Below, piece after piece: positions 27,589 through 36,256 of a DNA stretch of 64,000 nt. The stretch's first letter is position 1. Each line of letters opens with the position of its first letter. The stretch is taken from the NCBI GenBank assembly GCA_002748425.1, contig PDSJ01000011.1, positions 124,001 through 188,000 of the forward strand, in the 5' to 3' direction. The position numbers and the translations under genes are program-made. The notes under the pieces are model-generated. The model had not been told where the DNA came from, did not search any database, and was given only the letters and a program-made list of their open reading frames with translations. Source of the stretch: a candidate division KSB3 bacterium. GTDB taxonomy: Bacteria; Moduliflexota; Moduliflexia; Moduliflexales; Moduliflexaceae.

Positions 27589-27606
27589 CGTTTCATACGT
27601 TTCATA
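27589..27606. repeat. Tandem CGTTTCATA repeat upstream of the sigma-54 regulator
   Basis: Two exact copies of the nonamer CGTTTCATA stand head to tail 27 bases upstream of the regulator's GTG start, followed by TGACGTCA (27607-27614), a perfect palindrome. The arrangement suggests an operator for autoregulation. Confidence 0.45.
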
Positions 27607-27614
27607 TGACGTCA

Positions 27615-28045
27615 TGGTCTGACCAGAAAGCTATTTTCTGCGTTGTCAGCTTTTATTTCACACCACAATGACGTTTGCGGCCGAACGTCAGCGTCCCTCT
27701 CCTCGAGGAGAGTCGAGATCGCAACACTGCGATCCCAGGTCCGGCAACGCTATCTTGCGCCTTGATCATGAACGATGCCGCCTTGCCGCGCTTCAGCAGC
27801 GTTAATGAGCGGTCCCGGCAGACGAGCCAAAAGGGCCTTTCAACATCTTGCCAGTCCTGAAATCTCGATTACAGTTCCGAACAAAGGCACGATTCGAAGG
27901 ATGGGCATTCAGCCTGATCATTAAAGGTGGGTTTCGCGGCAAGTCTACGTTATTGAATGCTCTTGAGCGCGGTGTCTGCAAAGCACATCCCTGGCGAAGC
28001 CTCTCCGTCACAACAGACGGATGCCAGCGACAAGGCGCGTGATCT
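27615..28045. other. Gene-free stretch
   Basis: About 430 bp. Short open frames exist on both strands, but none has a ribosome site, coherent hydrophobicity or family motif. The sequence looks like decayed coding DNA (no AT-rich promoter-like texture), but I could not identify a parent gene. Confidence 0.4.
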
Positions 28046-28390
28046 TCACGTGCTAACACCGCGACGCTCCTCAATCTCAGGAGCAGTTTCAAAATAAAAA
28101 CCGCAGTGTTCTCTGACAATCCACTCACATTCCGTACGAGGATATTTCCTGCAATTAAGAGGCCGGAAGCGATAAATGCTGCAATATTGTTTTCCATCAG
28201 CACTCTTTCGTACAAAAAAACAGCTATTAGGGATATGACAACAAGCCCCACAGTTATTACAGTGCCCCCGGCGTCGGGAAGACATCGGAAAAAAGGCTCC
28301 CAGTGTGCGTAAAAACTTTGCGCGCCATGTATTTTTCTGCTGTTCGCTCCGAACGAACGCCCTAAACGCGGATTTTTTCTGCATAGTCAT
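28046..28390 (-). CDS. YkgJ-type zinc/iron-chelating cysteine-cluster protein
   Basis: 114 residues. The conserved CNNCGACC motif, followed by SCFFV...YCSIYRFRPLNCRKYP, is the signature of the YkgJ (CxxCxxCC) family, which is predicted to bind a metal or cluster. It ends with a further HCGFYF motif. The N-terminus is basic with a short aromatic/hydrophobic segment (LRTLGAFFP). Function is unknown in most bacteria; some members act in flagellin modification or metal handling. Monocistronic by appearance. Confidence 0.8.
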   Translation of the reverse strand: MTMQKKSAFRAFVRSEQQKNTWRAKFLRTLGAFFPMSSRRRGHCNNCGACCHIPNSCFFVRKSADGKQYCSIYRFRPLNCRKYPRTECEWIVREHCGFYFETAPEIEERRGVST

Positions 28391-28535
28391 TTAGTCTCTC
28401 ATACGTATTGAAGATCTTCAGGAATACGATACGGGATCGGAACCCTGGCGGCGGTATAAGGCTCCAGTTTCAGTCCGCCTCCATAACAAGCCACCCCGTG
28501 TAAAGCAGCATTCGCGGCAATCTCCAATGGAATAA

Positions 28536-28578
28536 ATCACAAAAGGGAAAGCGCTTCCAGCGCTTTCCCTTTTGTGAT
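28536..28578. terminator. 20-bp perfect hairpin beyond tRNA-Gly
   Basis: A perfect 20-bp stem (28536-28555 with 28559-28578) around a three-base loop, with AAAA/TTTT flanking a GC-rich core on both sides. It begins 14 bases past the 3' end of the - strand tRNA-Gly and would terminate it; symmetry allows it to act on both strands. Confidence 0.9.
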
Positions 28579-28591
28579 AAACATTCTTATA

Positions 28592-28664
28592 AGCGGGTGA
28601 CGGGACTCGAACCCGCGACTCCAAGCTTGGGAAGCTTGCACTCTACCAACTGAGTTACACCCGC
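28592..28664 (-). tRNA. tRNA-Gly (anticodon CCC)
   Basis: On the - strand the sequence folds into a full cloverleaf: 7-bp acceptor stem GCGGGTG/CACCCGC, D arm with AGTTGGTAGAGT, anticodon stem CAAGC/GCTTG around loop TTCCCAA, and T arm GCGGG-TTCGAGT-CCCGT. The anticodon CCC reads GGG glycine codons. CCA is not encoded. A strong hairpin follows. Confidence 0.96.
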
Positions 28665-28753
28665 ATAGATACTCTTCCTTCCTAAAGGATGAAAACACTG
28701 TGAACAGCTTTGAAATTTTTGTCAATCATTTTTCATCACAATTTCAAAATTTC

Positions 28754-29965
28754 TCATAATGCCTGTCCCTGGCCCAGGGATTGCAGAAGTTGCCGGGCAA
28801 GCGCGTGGACACCATGCACATCTTTCAGTTCTAACACGTTCTGAAATTCCCGTTCCGCTTTTTCAGGTTGTTTTCTAAGATTGTAAATCGTGCCACGCCT
28901 CAGATGCGACCATGGGAGTAAATACCGGGGTTGTTCGGGCTGCATGGCAATAATCCGGTCGAAGGCAGACAGGGCATCTTCATAGTGCCCCAGAAAAAAC
29001 GAACTCTCTCCGATGAGATACCTGGCCTGCAGCACAAGATAATCGGAGTAAAAAGGCAATGTCTCAGCCTGCGCGACAATCTCCATCGCAGCCTGCCTCG
29101 AGTTATTCCAGTCGTGAAATTTATGATACACCCCGGCCAGCAGGGTATGAAAAAAGGGATTTCCGGGATAGTCACGATGCAATTGTTCGCTCAGGGAAAT
29201 CGCCAACTCTTCGGTTGCCTTATCGTCTTTATAAACTTCGATGAGAAAGTACCAGGCTTCAACTCTGGTATAAACGCCCCGGAGTCGAAGCTCTTCAAGC
29301 ATCTCAATTCCTTTCTCCTTATTCCCTTTGGGTAAAGAGAGGAAAAAGCGCCACCAGCCGATTTTATCGCGATATACATATGCATAGTAATTATACAGCG
29401 CGTAGCCCAAATTGATATCTCGCGACATTCCCGGGAACTTCCTGGCTTTATCAAGATATTCACGCATTTTTACGCCATCGTCATACGCCTTTTTCCAGCG
29501 ATGTTTCAGAAAATTATAATAATCGGCGCGATAACCGTAGGATGCCGCCAGATAGAGTGTGGCATCGGCGTGATTTTTATTCGTCACAATTAACGATTTG
29601 CACAGATCGATCGAACGAGCGGCAGCGTCTTCAAATAAGTCCTGGTAATCGACTGAATCGGGATCGATGCGTGTCAACCAACGGTAGGTCAATGCCAGTA
29701 GAAAATAGCCTCTGGGATCGTCAGGATAATCTTTGACGATCGCTGTGAAGCGCTTGCGGGCCTCAAGGAAGCGTCCATTATAAAGGGCCCGCTGTCCGTC
29801 GAGAATACGTTTATGCAGAATTTCGGCACTGGACGCTGGGACCGCTACCGTTACCACGCAGAAGCTGTTCACGCCTTTTCCAAGACACAGGAACACGCCC
29901 AGCAGGATGCCCAGCCTTAGCATTCTCCATATGTAACCTTTCTGGTTCCAGCTTTGTAGTCTCAC
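28754..29965 (-). CDS. Secreted or periplasmic TPR protein
   Basis: 403 residues. A basic start and hydrophobic segment (LRLGILLGVFLCLGKGVNSF) form a signal peptide or anchor; the ATG encoding residue 15 may be the true start. The rest is helical, with TPR repeats (DGQRALYNGRFLEARKRF..., ARYLIGESSFFLGHYEDALSAFDRII, GTIYNLRKQPEKAEREFQNVL). TPR arrays mediate protein interactions. Several aromatic-rich stretches (LYNYYAYVYRDKIGWWRFFL) lie between repeats. It follows a coiled-coil gene on the same strand after 64 bp, so they may share an operon. Function unknown. Confidence 0.85.
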   Translation of the reverse strand: MRLQSWNQKGYIWRMLRLGILLGVFLCLGKGVNSFCVVTVAVPASSAEILHKRILDGQRALYNGRFLEARKRFTAIVKDYPDDPRGYFLLALTYRWLTRIDPDSVDYQDLFEDAAARSIDLCKSLIVTNKNHADATLYLAASYGYRADYYNFLKHRWKKAYDDGVKMREYLDKARKFPGMSRDINLGYALYNYYAYVYRDKIGWWRFFLSLPKGNKEKGIEMLEELRLRGVYTRVEAWYFLIEVYKDDKATEELAISLSEQLHRDYPGNPFFHTLLAGVYHKFHDWNNSRQAAMEIVAQAETLPFYSDYLVLQARYLIGESSFFLGHYEDALSAFDRIIAMQPEQPRYLLPWSHLRRGTIYNLRKQPEKAEREFQNVLELKDVHGVHALARQLLQSLGQGQAL

Positions 29966-30029
29966 ATTCGTTCCAACAACAGGTCAAACGCCCCTTTCCG
30001 CTCAGACAGCAGAGAGGAGGAGAGGTCTT

Positions 30030-30626
30030 TCACAGTTGCTCACCGGCAAGTTTTGCCTTGAGTTTCGCGAGTTCATCTTCAGCCTCCTGATCTTTCATGG
30101 CCTCTTGAAGTTTATATTCTTCAACATCGACAAGCTCACTGAAATCAGCCAGCAAGCGTTCAGCCTGCACTCTTGCAGCCTCGCCGCCGCGTGTGGCTTT
30201 TATCCGCCATTGTGCTTTGAGCACAACATTTTTACGATGCAGCTGCTCCAGTTCGGCCAGCAAGGAATCCCGTTCCTGAATCAAGCCATGCAGCTCGCGC
30301 GTTATCTGCTCCAATTGCTGACCGTCTCCGTGTTGTTCGGCGTACGCTAAGCGTTCGTTGCATCGATCCAGATCCTGCAGCTTCTCCTGTAAGATCTTTT
30401 CGGTCTTTTTCTCGGTCAGCAGAAAGCTCATCACATATTGCCCGGCCTCCTGATAACTCATATCCTCTATCATGAGATCAGGGTCTGGCTCAACGTAAGC
30501 TGCATCCTGCTGGATGTGTTGCGCACCATTGACACCCGCTTCGCTCATATCCCCATGCCCTCCATAGAGCTTGCACAAGACCGTTTCAACGCAATTACAG
30601 ACCGCATGCTCCAGTGCAATGCTCAT
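30030..30626 (-). CDS. Coiled-coil protein of unknown function
   Basis: 198 residues. The N-terminal 75 residues contain VCNCVETVLCKLYGGHGD with three cysteines; the remainder (about 75-195) is a highly charged heptad helix (LQEKLQDLDRCNERLAYAEQ..., HRKNVVLKAQW), a long coiled coil. No membrane segment. It is divergent from dnaK and shares a 330-bp intergenic region with it, and lies upstream of a secreted TPR gene. No family is recognised. Confidence 0.7.
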   Translation of the reverse strand: MSIALEHAVCNCVETVLCKLYGGHGDMSEAGVNGAQHIQQDAAYVEPDPDLMIEDMSYQEAGQYVMSFLLTEKKTEKILQEKLQDLDRCNERLAYAEQHGDGQQLEQITRELHGLIQERDSLLAELEQLHRKNVVLKAQWRIKATRGGEAARVQAERLLADFSELVDVEEYKLQEAMKDQEAEDELAKLKAKLAGEQL

Positions 30627-30956
30627 GAATCTCCGTATTTCACTACGGCCCGTCTATAGTGAGAAAAATCTGATTTGTCAAGCAAAAATGGGAAATATTG
30701 CTGTAATGCCGCCCTAATCTGCCAAAACATTCCGAACGTCAGAGTGAAGCATTTTATTTTCTCATCGGAATGTAAAAATTTTTCGAAATAAACTTGACAG
30801 CATTACACTCAAGTATTATATTTTTTCCATAAGCATATTAAATAACATCAAAAAATCTTGACAAGAATCGATGGTTTCCTATTTCATTTTCTGAAACACG
30901 ATCCAGAAATAGTAAGCTCAACATATTCTATTGACTCTCTCAGGAGGTAAGAGACT
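30627..30956. other. AT-rich divergent intergenic region, promoter region of dnaK
   Basis: 330 bp between the coiled-coil gene (-) and dnaK (+), strongly AT-rich in its second half. It contains the sigma-70-type promoter annotated at 30794-30822 and a second TTGACA at 30858-30863 with a weak -10. I see no CIRCE repeat. Confidence 0.6.
30794..30822 (+). promoter_or_regulatory. Sigma-70-type promoter upstream of dnaK
   Basis: TTGACA (30794-30799) and TATATT (30817-30822) are separated by exactly 17 bases. The start of transcription would be near 30829, leaving a leader of about 130 bases before dnaK. Confidence 0.75.
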
Positions 30957-32876
30957 ATGGCAACTGAAAAAATTATCGGCATAGACCTTGGGACGACAAA
31001 TTCTGTTGTCTCAGTTATTGAAGGTGGGGATCCGGTCGTCATCACCAACCCTGAAGGCGGTCGGACCACGCCGTCTGTGGTGGCATTCACAAAAGATGGC
31101 AAGCGCCTGATTGGGCAAGTCGCAAAACGTCAGGCTGTGACCAACCCCGAAAATACCATCTTTTCCATCAAACGTTTTATGGGCCGGCGCTATGATGAAG
31201 TGTCGGAAGAAATGCACAGCGTCCCCTATAAAGTGGTTAAAGCCGCCAACGGCGATGCTCGGGTCGAAGCCCAGGACAAGGAATATTCACCACCGGAACT
31301 CTCTGCCATGATTCTGCAAAAAATGCGTGATTCCGCCGAGCAGTATCTGGGGCAGAAAGTCAGCAAAGCTGTTGTAACAGTCCCGGCTTACTTCAACGAC
31401 AGCCAGCGCCAGGCCACAAAAGACGCCGGCAAGATCGCCGGCCTTGATGTCATGCGTATCGTCAACGAACCAACAGCTGCCGCACTCGCCTACGGTCTTG
31501 ACAAAAAAGCGGATGAAGTCATCGTGGTCTTCGACTTCGGCGGGGGGACGTTTGACGTTTCCATTCTTGAAGTCGGCGAAGGCGTCGTAGAAGTGAAATC
31601 CACCAACGGCGACACGCATCTTGGCGGCGACAATCTCGATCAACGCATTATTGACTGGATGGTCGCGGAGTTCAAAAAGGAACAAGGCATTGATCTGAGC
31701 CAGGACCGCATGGCGCTTCAACGTTTAAAAGAAGCTGCTGAAAAAGCGAAAATGGAACTGTCATCGTTAGCAGAAACAGATATCAATCTGCCTTTTGTCA
31801 CTGCCGATCAGAGCGGGCCGAAGCACTTGAACATGAAGCTCACCAGATCGAAATTCGAGCAGTTGGTCGACGACCTGCTGGAGCGAACTCTGGAGCCTTG
31901 CCGTAAAGCGCTTCGCGACGCCGGTCTTCAGGCTTCGGATATCAACGAAGTGGTCTTAGTCGGCGGCTCGACCCGGATTCCAAAAGTGCAGGAACTGGTC
32001 AAACGTCTTTTTGGAAAAGACCCCCATAAAGGCGTGAACCCGGATGAAGTCGTGGCGATCGGTGCAGCAATCCAGGCCGGTGTTCTCGGCGGGGAAGTCA
32101 AGGACCTGCTTTTACTCGACGTGACTCCGCTGTCGCTGGGGATCGAAACCCTGGGCAGTGTGACCACGAAATTGATCGAACGCAACACGACGATCCCAAC
32201 TCGTAAAAGTGAAGTTTTCACGACGGCTGCCGACAGCCAGACCAGTGTGGAAATCCATGTTTTGCAAGGAGAGCGCGAAATGGCGCGTGACAACCGCACA
32301 CTTGGGAAATTCCATCTGGTAGGAATTCCGCCGGCCCCACGTGGAGTGCCGCAAATCGAAGTGACCTTTGACATCGATGCAAACGGCATCGTCAATGTGT
32401 CGGCAAAAGATTTAGGCACCGGAAAAGAACAGCAGATTACGATCACGTCATCGAGCGGGCTCGACGAAAACGAAATCGATCAGATGGTGAAAGACGCTGA
32501 AATGCATGCCGGCGAGGATAAAAAACGGCGTGAAGCGATCGACCTGAAAAACCAGGCTGATTCGATGGTCTATCAAACGGAAAAACTCCTGAATGAAAAC
32601 CGTGAAAAAATCCCGGTGTCCGACATTAGTACCATCGAAGAAGCGCTGAAGAAAACCAAGGACGCGATCGAATCGAACGATGCCGACAGCATCAAGACAG
32701 CCATGGACGAGTTAACACAAGCCTCCCATAAAATGGCAGAAGTGATGTATCAGCAGCAGGCAAGCCAAGGCGCTCCCAACGGGGCGCAGCCTGGACCTGA
32801 AAGCAGCGGACAGCAGCCGAGGCCCGAGAAAAAAGACGATGACGTTGTTGACGCGGAGTTTGAAGACGTCAACTAA
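30957..32876 (+). CDS. dnaK: Molecular chaperone DnaK (Hsp70)
   Basis: 639 residues, full length. The ATPase domain begins with [13 protein letters not shown] and contains [22 protein letters not shown] and [10 protein letters not shown]; the substrate-binding domain follows from [13 protein letters not shown], with a C-terminal helical lid and a QG-rich tail ending in the acidic VDAEFEDVN typical of DnaK. It binds unfolded polypeptides in an ATP cycle with DnaJ and GrpE, which are not adjacent here. A strong aggaggt ribosome site precedes the ATG, and a perfect hairpin follows the stop. Confidence 0.99.
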   Translation: MATEKIIGIDLGTTNSVVSVIEGGDPVVITNPEGGRTTPSVVAFTKDGKRLIGQVAKRQAVTNPENTIFSIKRFMGRRYDEVSEEMHSVPYKVVKAANGDARVEAQDKEYSPPELSAMILQKMRDSAEQYLGQKVSKAVVTVPAYFNDSQRQATKDAGKIAGLDVMRIVNEPTAAALAYGLDKKADEVIVVFDFGGGTFDVSILEVGEGVVEVKSTNGDTHLGGDNLDQRIIDWMVAEFKKEQGIDLSQDRMALQRLKEAAEKAKMELSSLAETDINLPFVTADQSGPKHLNMKLTRSKFEQLVDDLLERTLEPCRKALRDAGLQASDINEVVLVGGSTRIPKVQELVKRLFGKDPHKGVNPDEVVAIGAAIQAGVLGGEVKDLLLLDVTPLSLGIETLGSVTTKLIERNTTIPTRKSEVFTTAADSQTSVEIHVLQGEREMARDNRTLGKFHLVGIPPAPRGVPQIEVTFDIDANGIVNVSAKDLGTGKEQQITITSSSGLDENEIDQMVKDAEMHAGEDKKRREAIDLKNQADSMVYQTEKLLNENREKIPVSDISTIEEALKKTKDAIESNDADSIKTAMDELTQASHKMAEVMYQQQASQGAPNGAQPGPESSGQQPRPEKKDDDVVDAEFEDVN

Positions 32877-32898
32877 ACGTTCATCTCAATCTGCCACG

Positions 32899-32937
32899 AT
32901 GCAAAGAGGAGTCAGTTCTGCTGACTCCTCTTTGCAT
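32899..32937 (+). terminator. 17-bp hairpin terminator after dnaK
   Basis: A perfect 17-bp stem (32899-32915 with 32921-32937) with a five-base loop, 22 bases after the dnaK stop and 17 bases before the next ATG. The stem's distal half contains CTCTTT; no long T-tract follows, so partial read-through into the next genes is possible. Confidence 0.8.
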
Positions 32938-32954
32938 ATACGAAGGTCTCCACC

Positions 32955-34814
32955 ATGGACAGCTATTCATTCTTTGCCCTGCTTTTTGCTGTGCTGATAT
33001 TAGTATTGGTCTTATTCACATTTCGGAAGCATCAGCGGCAGCAGAAGGAGATGCTGCAAGTCGACGCAGAGCAGGAAGAGTTTCAGCAAATCGCCCTGCT
33101 CCGCGTCCAAAACCCCAGCCCGAAAGACGAGCAGGCATATACACTGATCGAACAGATGCGCCAGAGAGTCTGGACCAGTCTTAGGCTCGACACGTCACTG
33201 GCGCCGAAAACAATCTGGAAGATGTCTTTCGATCTGATCAAGGAGATTGCTGCGATCTACTATCCGGGGATCGACAATCCGCACTATCAAGCCTCTCTTG
33301 TTCAACTGACAGAGCTCAACGAACGCATCATTCTCCGTCTACAGGACTATCTCGAAGAATTTCCTCTAAATACAATTAAAGATGCCAACGTACAAGATGT
33401 CTTACATTATAAAGCACTCTTTGAGAAAGTCAAAAATTTCGAATTCGTTCAATTTGCCAGAAAACATAAATATCTTTATGACATCGGACAATATGTCTGG
33501 ATGGGTGTCAACGCGATGAATCCCTGGTACTGGGGACGCAAAGCCATCTTTACGGCTGGAAAGGAGGGGAGCTACCGCTATCTCCTGAGCGTAATCCTCA
33601 CGGTCGTCGGCGAAGAGGCCGTCCTGGTATACAGCAAGCGGCAGATCAGAACACAGACGGTCGCTGTGGAAAAAAATATCGCTCTTGAGATGATCAACAT
33701 GGCTGTGGTCGATCGTCACGTCTCCAGCGAAGAATATCAACTGATTCTGAGCTTTGTCTTGAAAAATCCCCATTTTGACAACCAGGTTAAAGTCGCTTTG
33801 CTGAAAGCCCTGCAGCTCAAACGCCCGCTTTCCGCTACGCTTCCGCCGGAACCCTACACGGACGCTGACAAATCGCGGCTTATGAAAAAAGTTGAGAGCG
33901 TCGCAAAAGCCGACCAACTCAGCCTGCTAAAGAAACAGGAACATTTGAAGCAGCTTGAACAGACACTGGCCGTAACATCGGGCCTGCGTAAAAAATTGGA
34001 ACCAATCCCTGTTGATGAAACCCACAGCGACGATCTCCTGGCTCAAAAACGCCGAAAAGAAGAAGCGATCCTGCGCCTTTTCACGCAGGCTGCATCGCTG
34101 GATGGCACATTGCCCGACGCGATTCGAGAATATATCATCCAGCGGGCGGTCAGCTATCCGAAGCCCTTTGGCCTCCAGGAGCAAGCAGCCATCTTGCAGG
34201 AAGCCGTGTCACCGAGCAGCCCTGACAGTCTGACTGATCGTATCAGCAGTCAGACTGATAAGGAGCGTGCGCTCTCGGAAATCCTGGACGCACTGCTCTG
34301 GTATCTGCCGTTCAGCCGTGTTGAAGAAGAATTTTATTCGAAAATCGTTGCCGCCCTCAACTTACGAAAGATCGGTGACAAACTTTTACAGAAACGTCTG
34401 GAAGGCCTGCTGCCCTCTGAAAAGCTGATAGACAGACCGCCTTTCACAATCCTGAAGCCACTCTTCCGTTTCCTGCAGCAGCAGGAGCAGCTTATGGCAT
34501 TACAACAAAGCGCCACAAACTATCAATTCATCACCGAAGGAAAAAAGCCGGTTAAGAAAACGGCTCCCTATTGGCTTTGCGTCACAGACGGAAGAGTCTT
34601 TCTTCTGGCAGCAGCTACAATCGAACGTACCTTATATTATCATCATCTCGAATTTCAGCAGGATCTGCGTGTCGAGATCCACAAGGGAAAAGTGTCCGAC
34701 AGTTACATCCTGTACGACAGGCAGCAGGAGATCCACGTAGCACCGACCCTGTTTCATTCCGCAAAACTCAGGTGCGCGCTGGAACGCTATCTCCAGGAAA
34801 ACGCACGCGTTTAA
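32955..34814 (+). CDS. Membrane-anchored protein with TerB-like and PH-like regions
   Basis: 619 residues. One N-terminal membrane segment (SFFALLFAVLILVLVLFTF) precedes a large cytoplasmic part. A segment at about 235-290 (ALEMINMAVVDRHVSSEEYQ, LILSFVLKN) resembles TerB/DjlA-type helical domains, with a second similar helix bundle at about 365-405 (FTQAASLDGTLPDAIREYI). The C-terminus (about 520-610) is beta-rich (PYWLCVTDGRVFLLAAA, YILYDRQQEIHVAP) like bacterial PH domains. An amphipathic aromatic stretch lies at about 180-225. These are pattern judgements; no motif is decisive. It precedes a MotB/OmpA-like gene and a TPR-HEAT gene on the same strand. Confidence 0.75.
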   Translation: MDSYSFFALLFAVLILVLVLFTFRKHQRQQKEMLQVDAEQEEFQQIALLRVQNPSPKDEQAYTLIEQMRQRVWTSLRLDTSLAPKTIWKMSFDLIKEIAAIYYPGIDNPHYQASLVQLTELNERIILRLQDYLEEFPLNTIKDANVQDVLHYKALFEKVKNFEFVQFARKHKYLYDIGQYVWMGVNAMNPWYWGRKAIFTAGKEGSYRYLLSVILTVVGEEAVLVYSKRQIRTQTVAVEKNIALEMINMAVVDRHVSSEEYQLILSFVLKNPHFDNQVKVALLKALQLKRPLSATLPPEPYTDADKSRLMKKVESVAKADQLSLLKKQEHLKQLEQTLAVTSGLRKKLEPIPVDETHSDDLLAQKRRKEEAILRLFTQAASLDGTLPDAIREYIIQRAVSYPKPFGLQEQAAILQEAVSPSSPDSLTDRISSQTDKERALSEILDALLWYLPFSRVEEEFYSKIVAALNLRKIGDKLLQKRLEGLLPSEKLIDRPPFTILKPLFRFLQQQEQLMALQQSATNYQFITEGKKPVKKTAPYWLCVTDGRVFLLAAATIERTLYYHHLEFQQDLRVEIHKGKVSDSYILYDRQQEIHVAPTLFHSAKLRCALERYLQENARV

Positions 34815-35103
34815 CAGAAAGCATCAAAGAATTCGACAGCCGGCTGACAAGGTTTCTTGACATCTTGCAACAGACATTCTGTCTTTTTAAAAAAAAATTT
34901 CTTGCCATTCCTGCCCCAAAGCGGAGTACAAGAGTATGGAAAAATGCTTTGTGTCATTGCGAGGGATGGACCTCCAGGGTTGAGCGCAAAGACGTCTTTT
35001 GCGTTCCTGACCCTGTACACGTAATTCATGAGTGGTATCGTTTTTTTGAAAAACCTTTCTGCCTGAGATAAATTTTTTCAAAAACCTGGCTCATGCACAG
35101 CTT
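34815..35103. other. Intergenic region with a possible dispersed repeat
   Basis: 289 bp without a supported gene. It includes GTCATTGCGAGGGATGG (34952-34968), a word family seen in dispersed repeats of many bacterial genomes, next to an imperfect GCGCAAAGACGTCTTTTGCGT palindrome (34983-35003 region). Confidence 0.35.
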
Positions 35104-36255
35104 ATGTTTCAACGAGTTGGTCTGGACAATACACATGTTATCGGGTATGTCGATGCGCTGGCAGCGATCATGCTGATCTTCGTCGTGATCACTGCGTTTA
35201 CAGCAATTTCTTTTACCATCAGCAAACAGGCCATGCTGAATGCCGAGCAGGAAACCACCCGGCTGCGGTCGGAATTATCGGCTTTACAAGACGTGCAGCA
35301 GACGATTCAGGAACTGAAGGCCGAATTGCGGCAATATCAGGATCGACTCCAGGCAGCAGGTTATAACAATATTCAGGAAATTCCGAATCGCCTGGAATGG
35401 CGCGACGCTGTGCTGACCAGACAGGTACTCGAAAATACCGGATGGACCGGCCGAATCGTTGAATTGCCGCTATACCGGGAATGGCAGGACACACAACCCC
35501 TGAATCGCGAGGCTCTCAGGAAGCTTGCAGAATCCGGACAGGCCCTGGAGGAAGCCCAGCTCAAACTCGAACAATACGATCGAACAACTCAGATACTGGC
35601 CAACGCCGGTTATACTGATGTCACTGAGATCCCCTGGAAGAAAGAATGGGAAGAAAATCAACTGCGCTTGACTTCCTATCACAACCTCCTGGAAGAGGCT
35701 GGTTTTGAGGGGAAAATTGACACGTTATACGACTTTTTCGAGCAATGGAATCAGATTATTTTAGAAATGAAGCGTGTCTTCAGAGTCGAGGCCGACCAGC
35801 CGCAACAGGTTTTGACAAAATTAAAAGCCCTTGAGAGCCTCCAGAAAAAAGTCGTGATCCCAGTCGAGCAAGGCAGTATCTTTTTCGGCTTTGGTGAGGT
35901 GAAAATACAGGACGAATTCAAACAGGTTCTTGATAGCATCCTCCACGAAGCCAAACAGGCGATCAAAAATGGCACGTATGATCTCATCCAGATCGAAGGC
36001 CATACCGATGCAGTTCCCGTACGTTCCGATAACCCCAAATATGCCGATAATTGGGAGCTGTCCACAGCCCGAGCACATGCCGTCGCCCAGTATTTTATTC
36101 AGCAGGGGATCCCCCCAGAACACGTAGCTGTGGTAGGGCATGCAGAATACAAACCAAAAATCCTGAGCGAGAATCCGGAAGAGATCGCTCAAAACCGACG
36201 CATCGAAATCGTGTTCCTGAACAGCTCTTTATTAAACCTGGGGATCGAAGAATAA
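35104..36255 (+). CDS. MotB/OmpA-like membrane-anchored peptidoglycan-binding protein
   Basis: 383 residues. One N-terminal membrane helix begins GYVDALAAIMLIFVVI, with Asp17 where MotB-type ion-channel subunits carry their proton-binding Asp (YADFMTAMM in Escherichia coli MotB). A long coiled coil (45-85) and a linker with four repeated G-x-IxEIPxxxEW-like units (tryptophans at about 99, 127, 182, 215) follow. The C-terminus (about 265-375) is an OmpA-like domain (IEGHTDAVPV, NWELSTARAHAVAQYF, NRRIEIVF) that binds peptidoglycan. No MotA-like four-helix partner is adjacent. The TPR-HEAT gene starts one base after its stop, so the two are an operon. Candidate roles: stator-like, ZorB-like, or cell-envelope anchoring. 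Confidence 0.87.
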   Translation: MFQRVGLDNTHVIGYVDALAAIMLIFVVITAFTAISFTISKQAMLNAEQETTRLRSELSALQDVQQTIQELKAELRQYQDRLQAAGYNNIQEIPNRLEWRDAVLTRQVLENTGWTGRIVELPLYREWQDTQPLNREALRKLAESGQALEEAQLKLEQYDRTTQILANAGYTDVTEIPWKKEWEENQLRLTSYHNLLEEAGFEGKIDTLYDFFEQWNQIILEMKRVFRVEADQPQQVLTKLKALESLQKKVVIPVEQGSIFFGFGEVKIQDEFKQVLDSILHEAKQAIKNGTYDLIQIEGHTDAVPVRSDNPKYADNWELSTARAHAVAQYFIQQGIPPEHVAVVGHAEYKPKILSENPEEIAQNRRIEIVFLNSSLLNLGIEE

Positions 36256-36256
36256 G

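Noticed and set aside
30858..30886. Second TTGACA promoter of dnaK
   Set aside because: The matching -10 (ATTTCA) is poor; the pair at 30794-30822 is far better.
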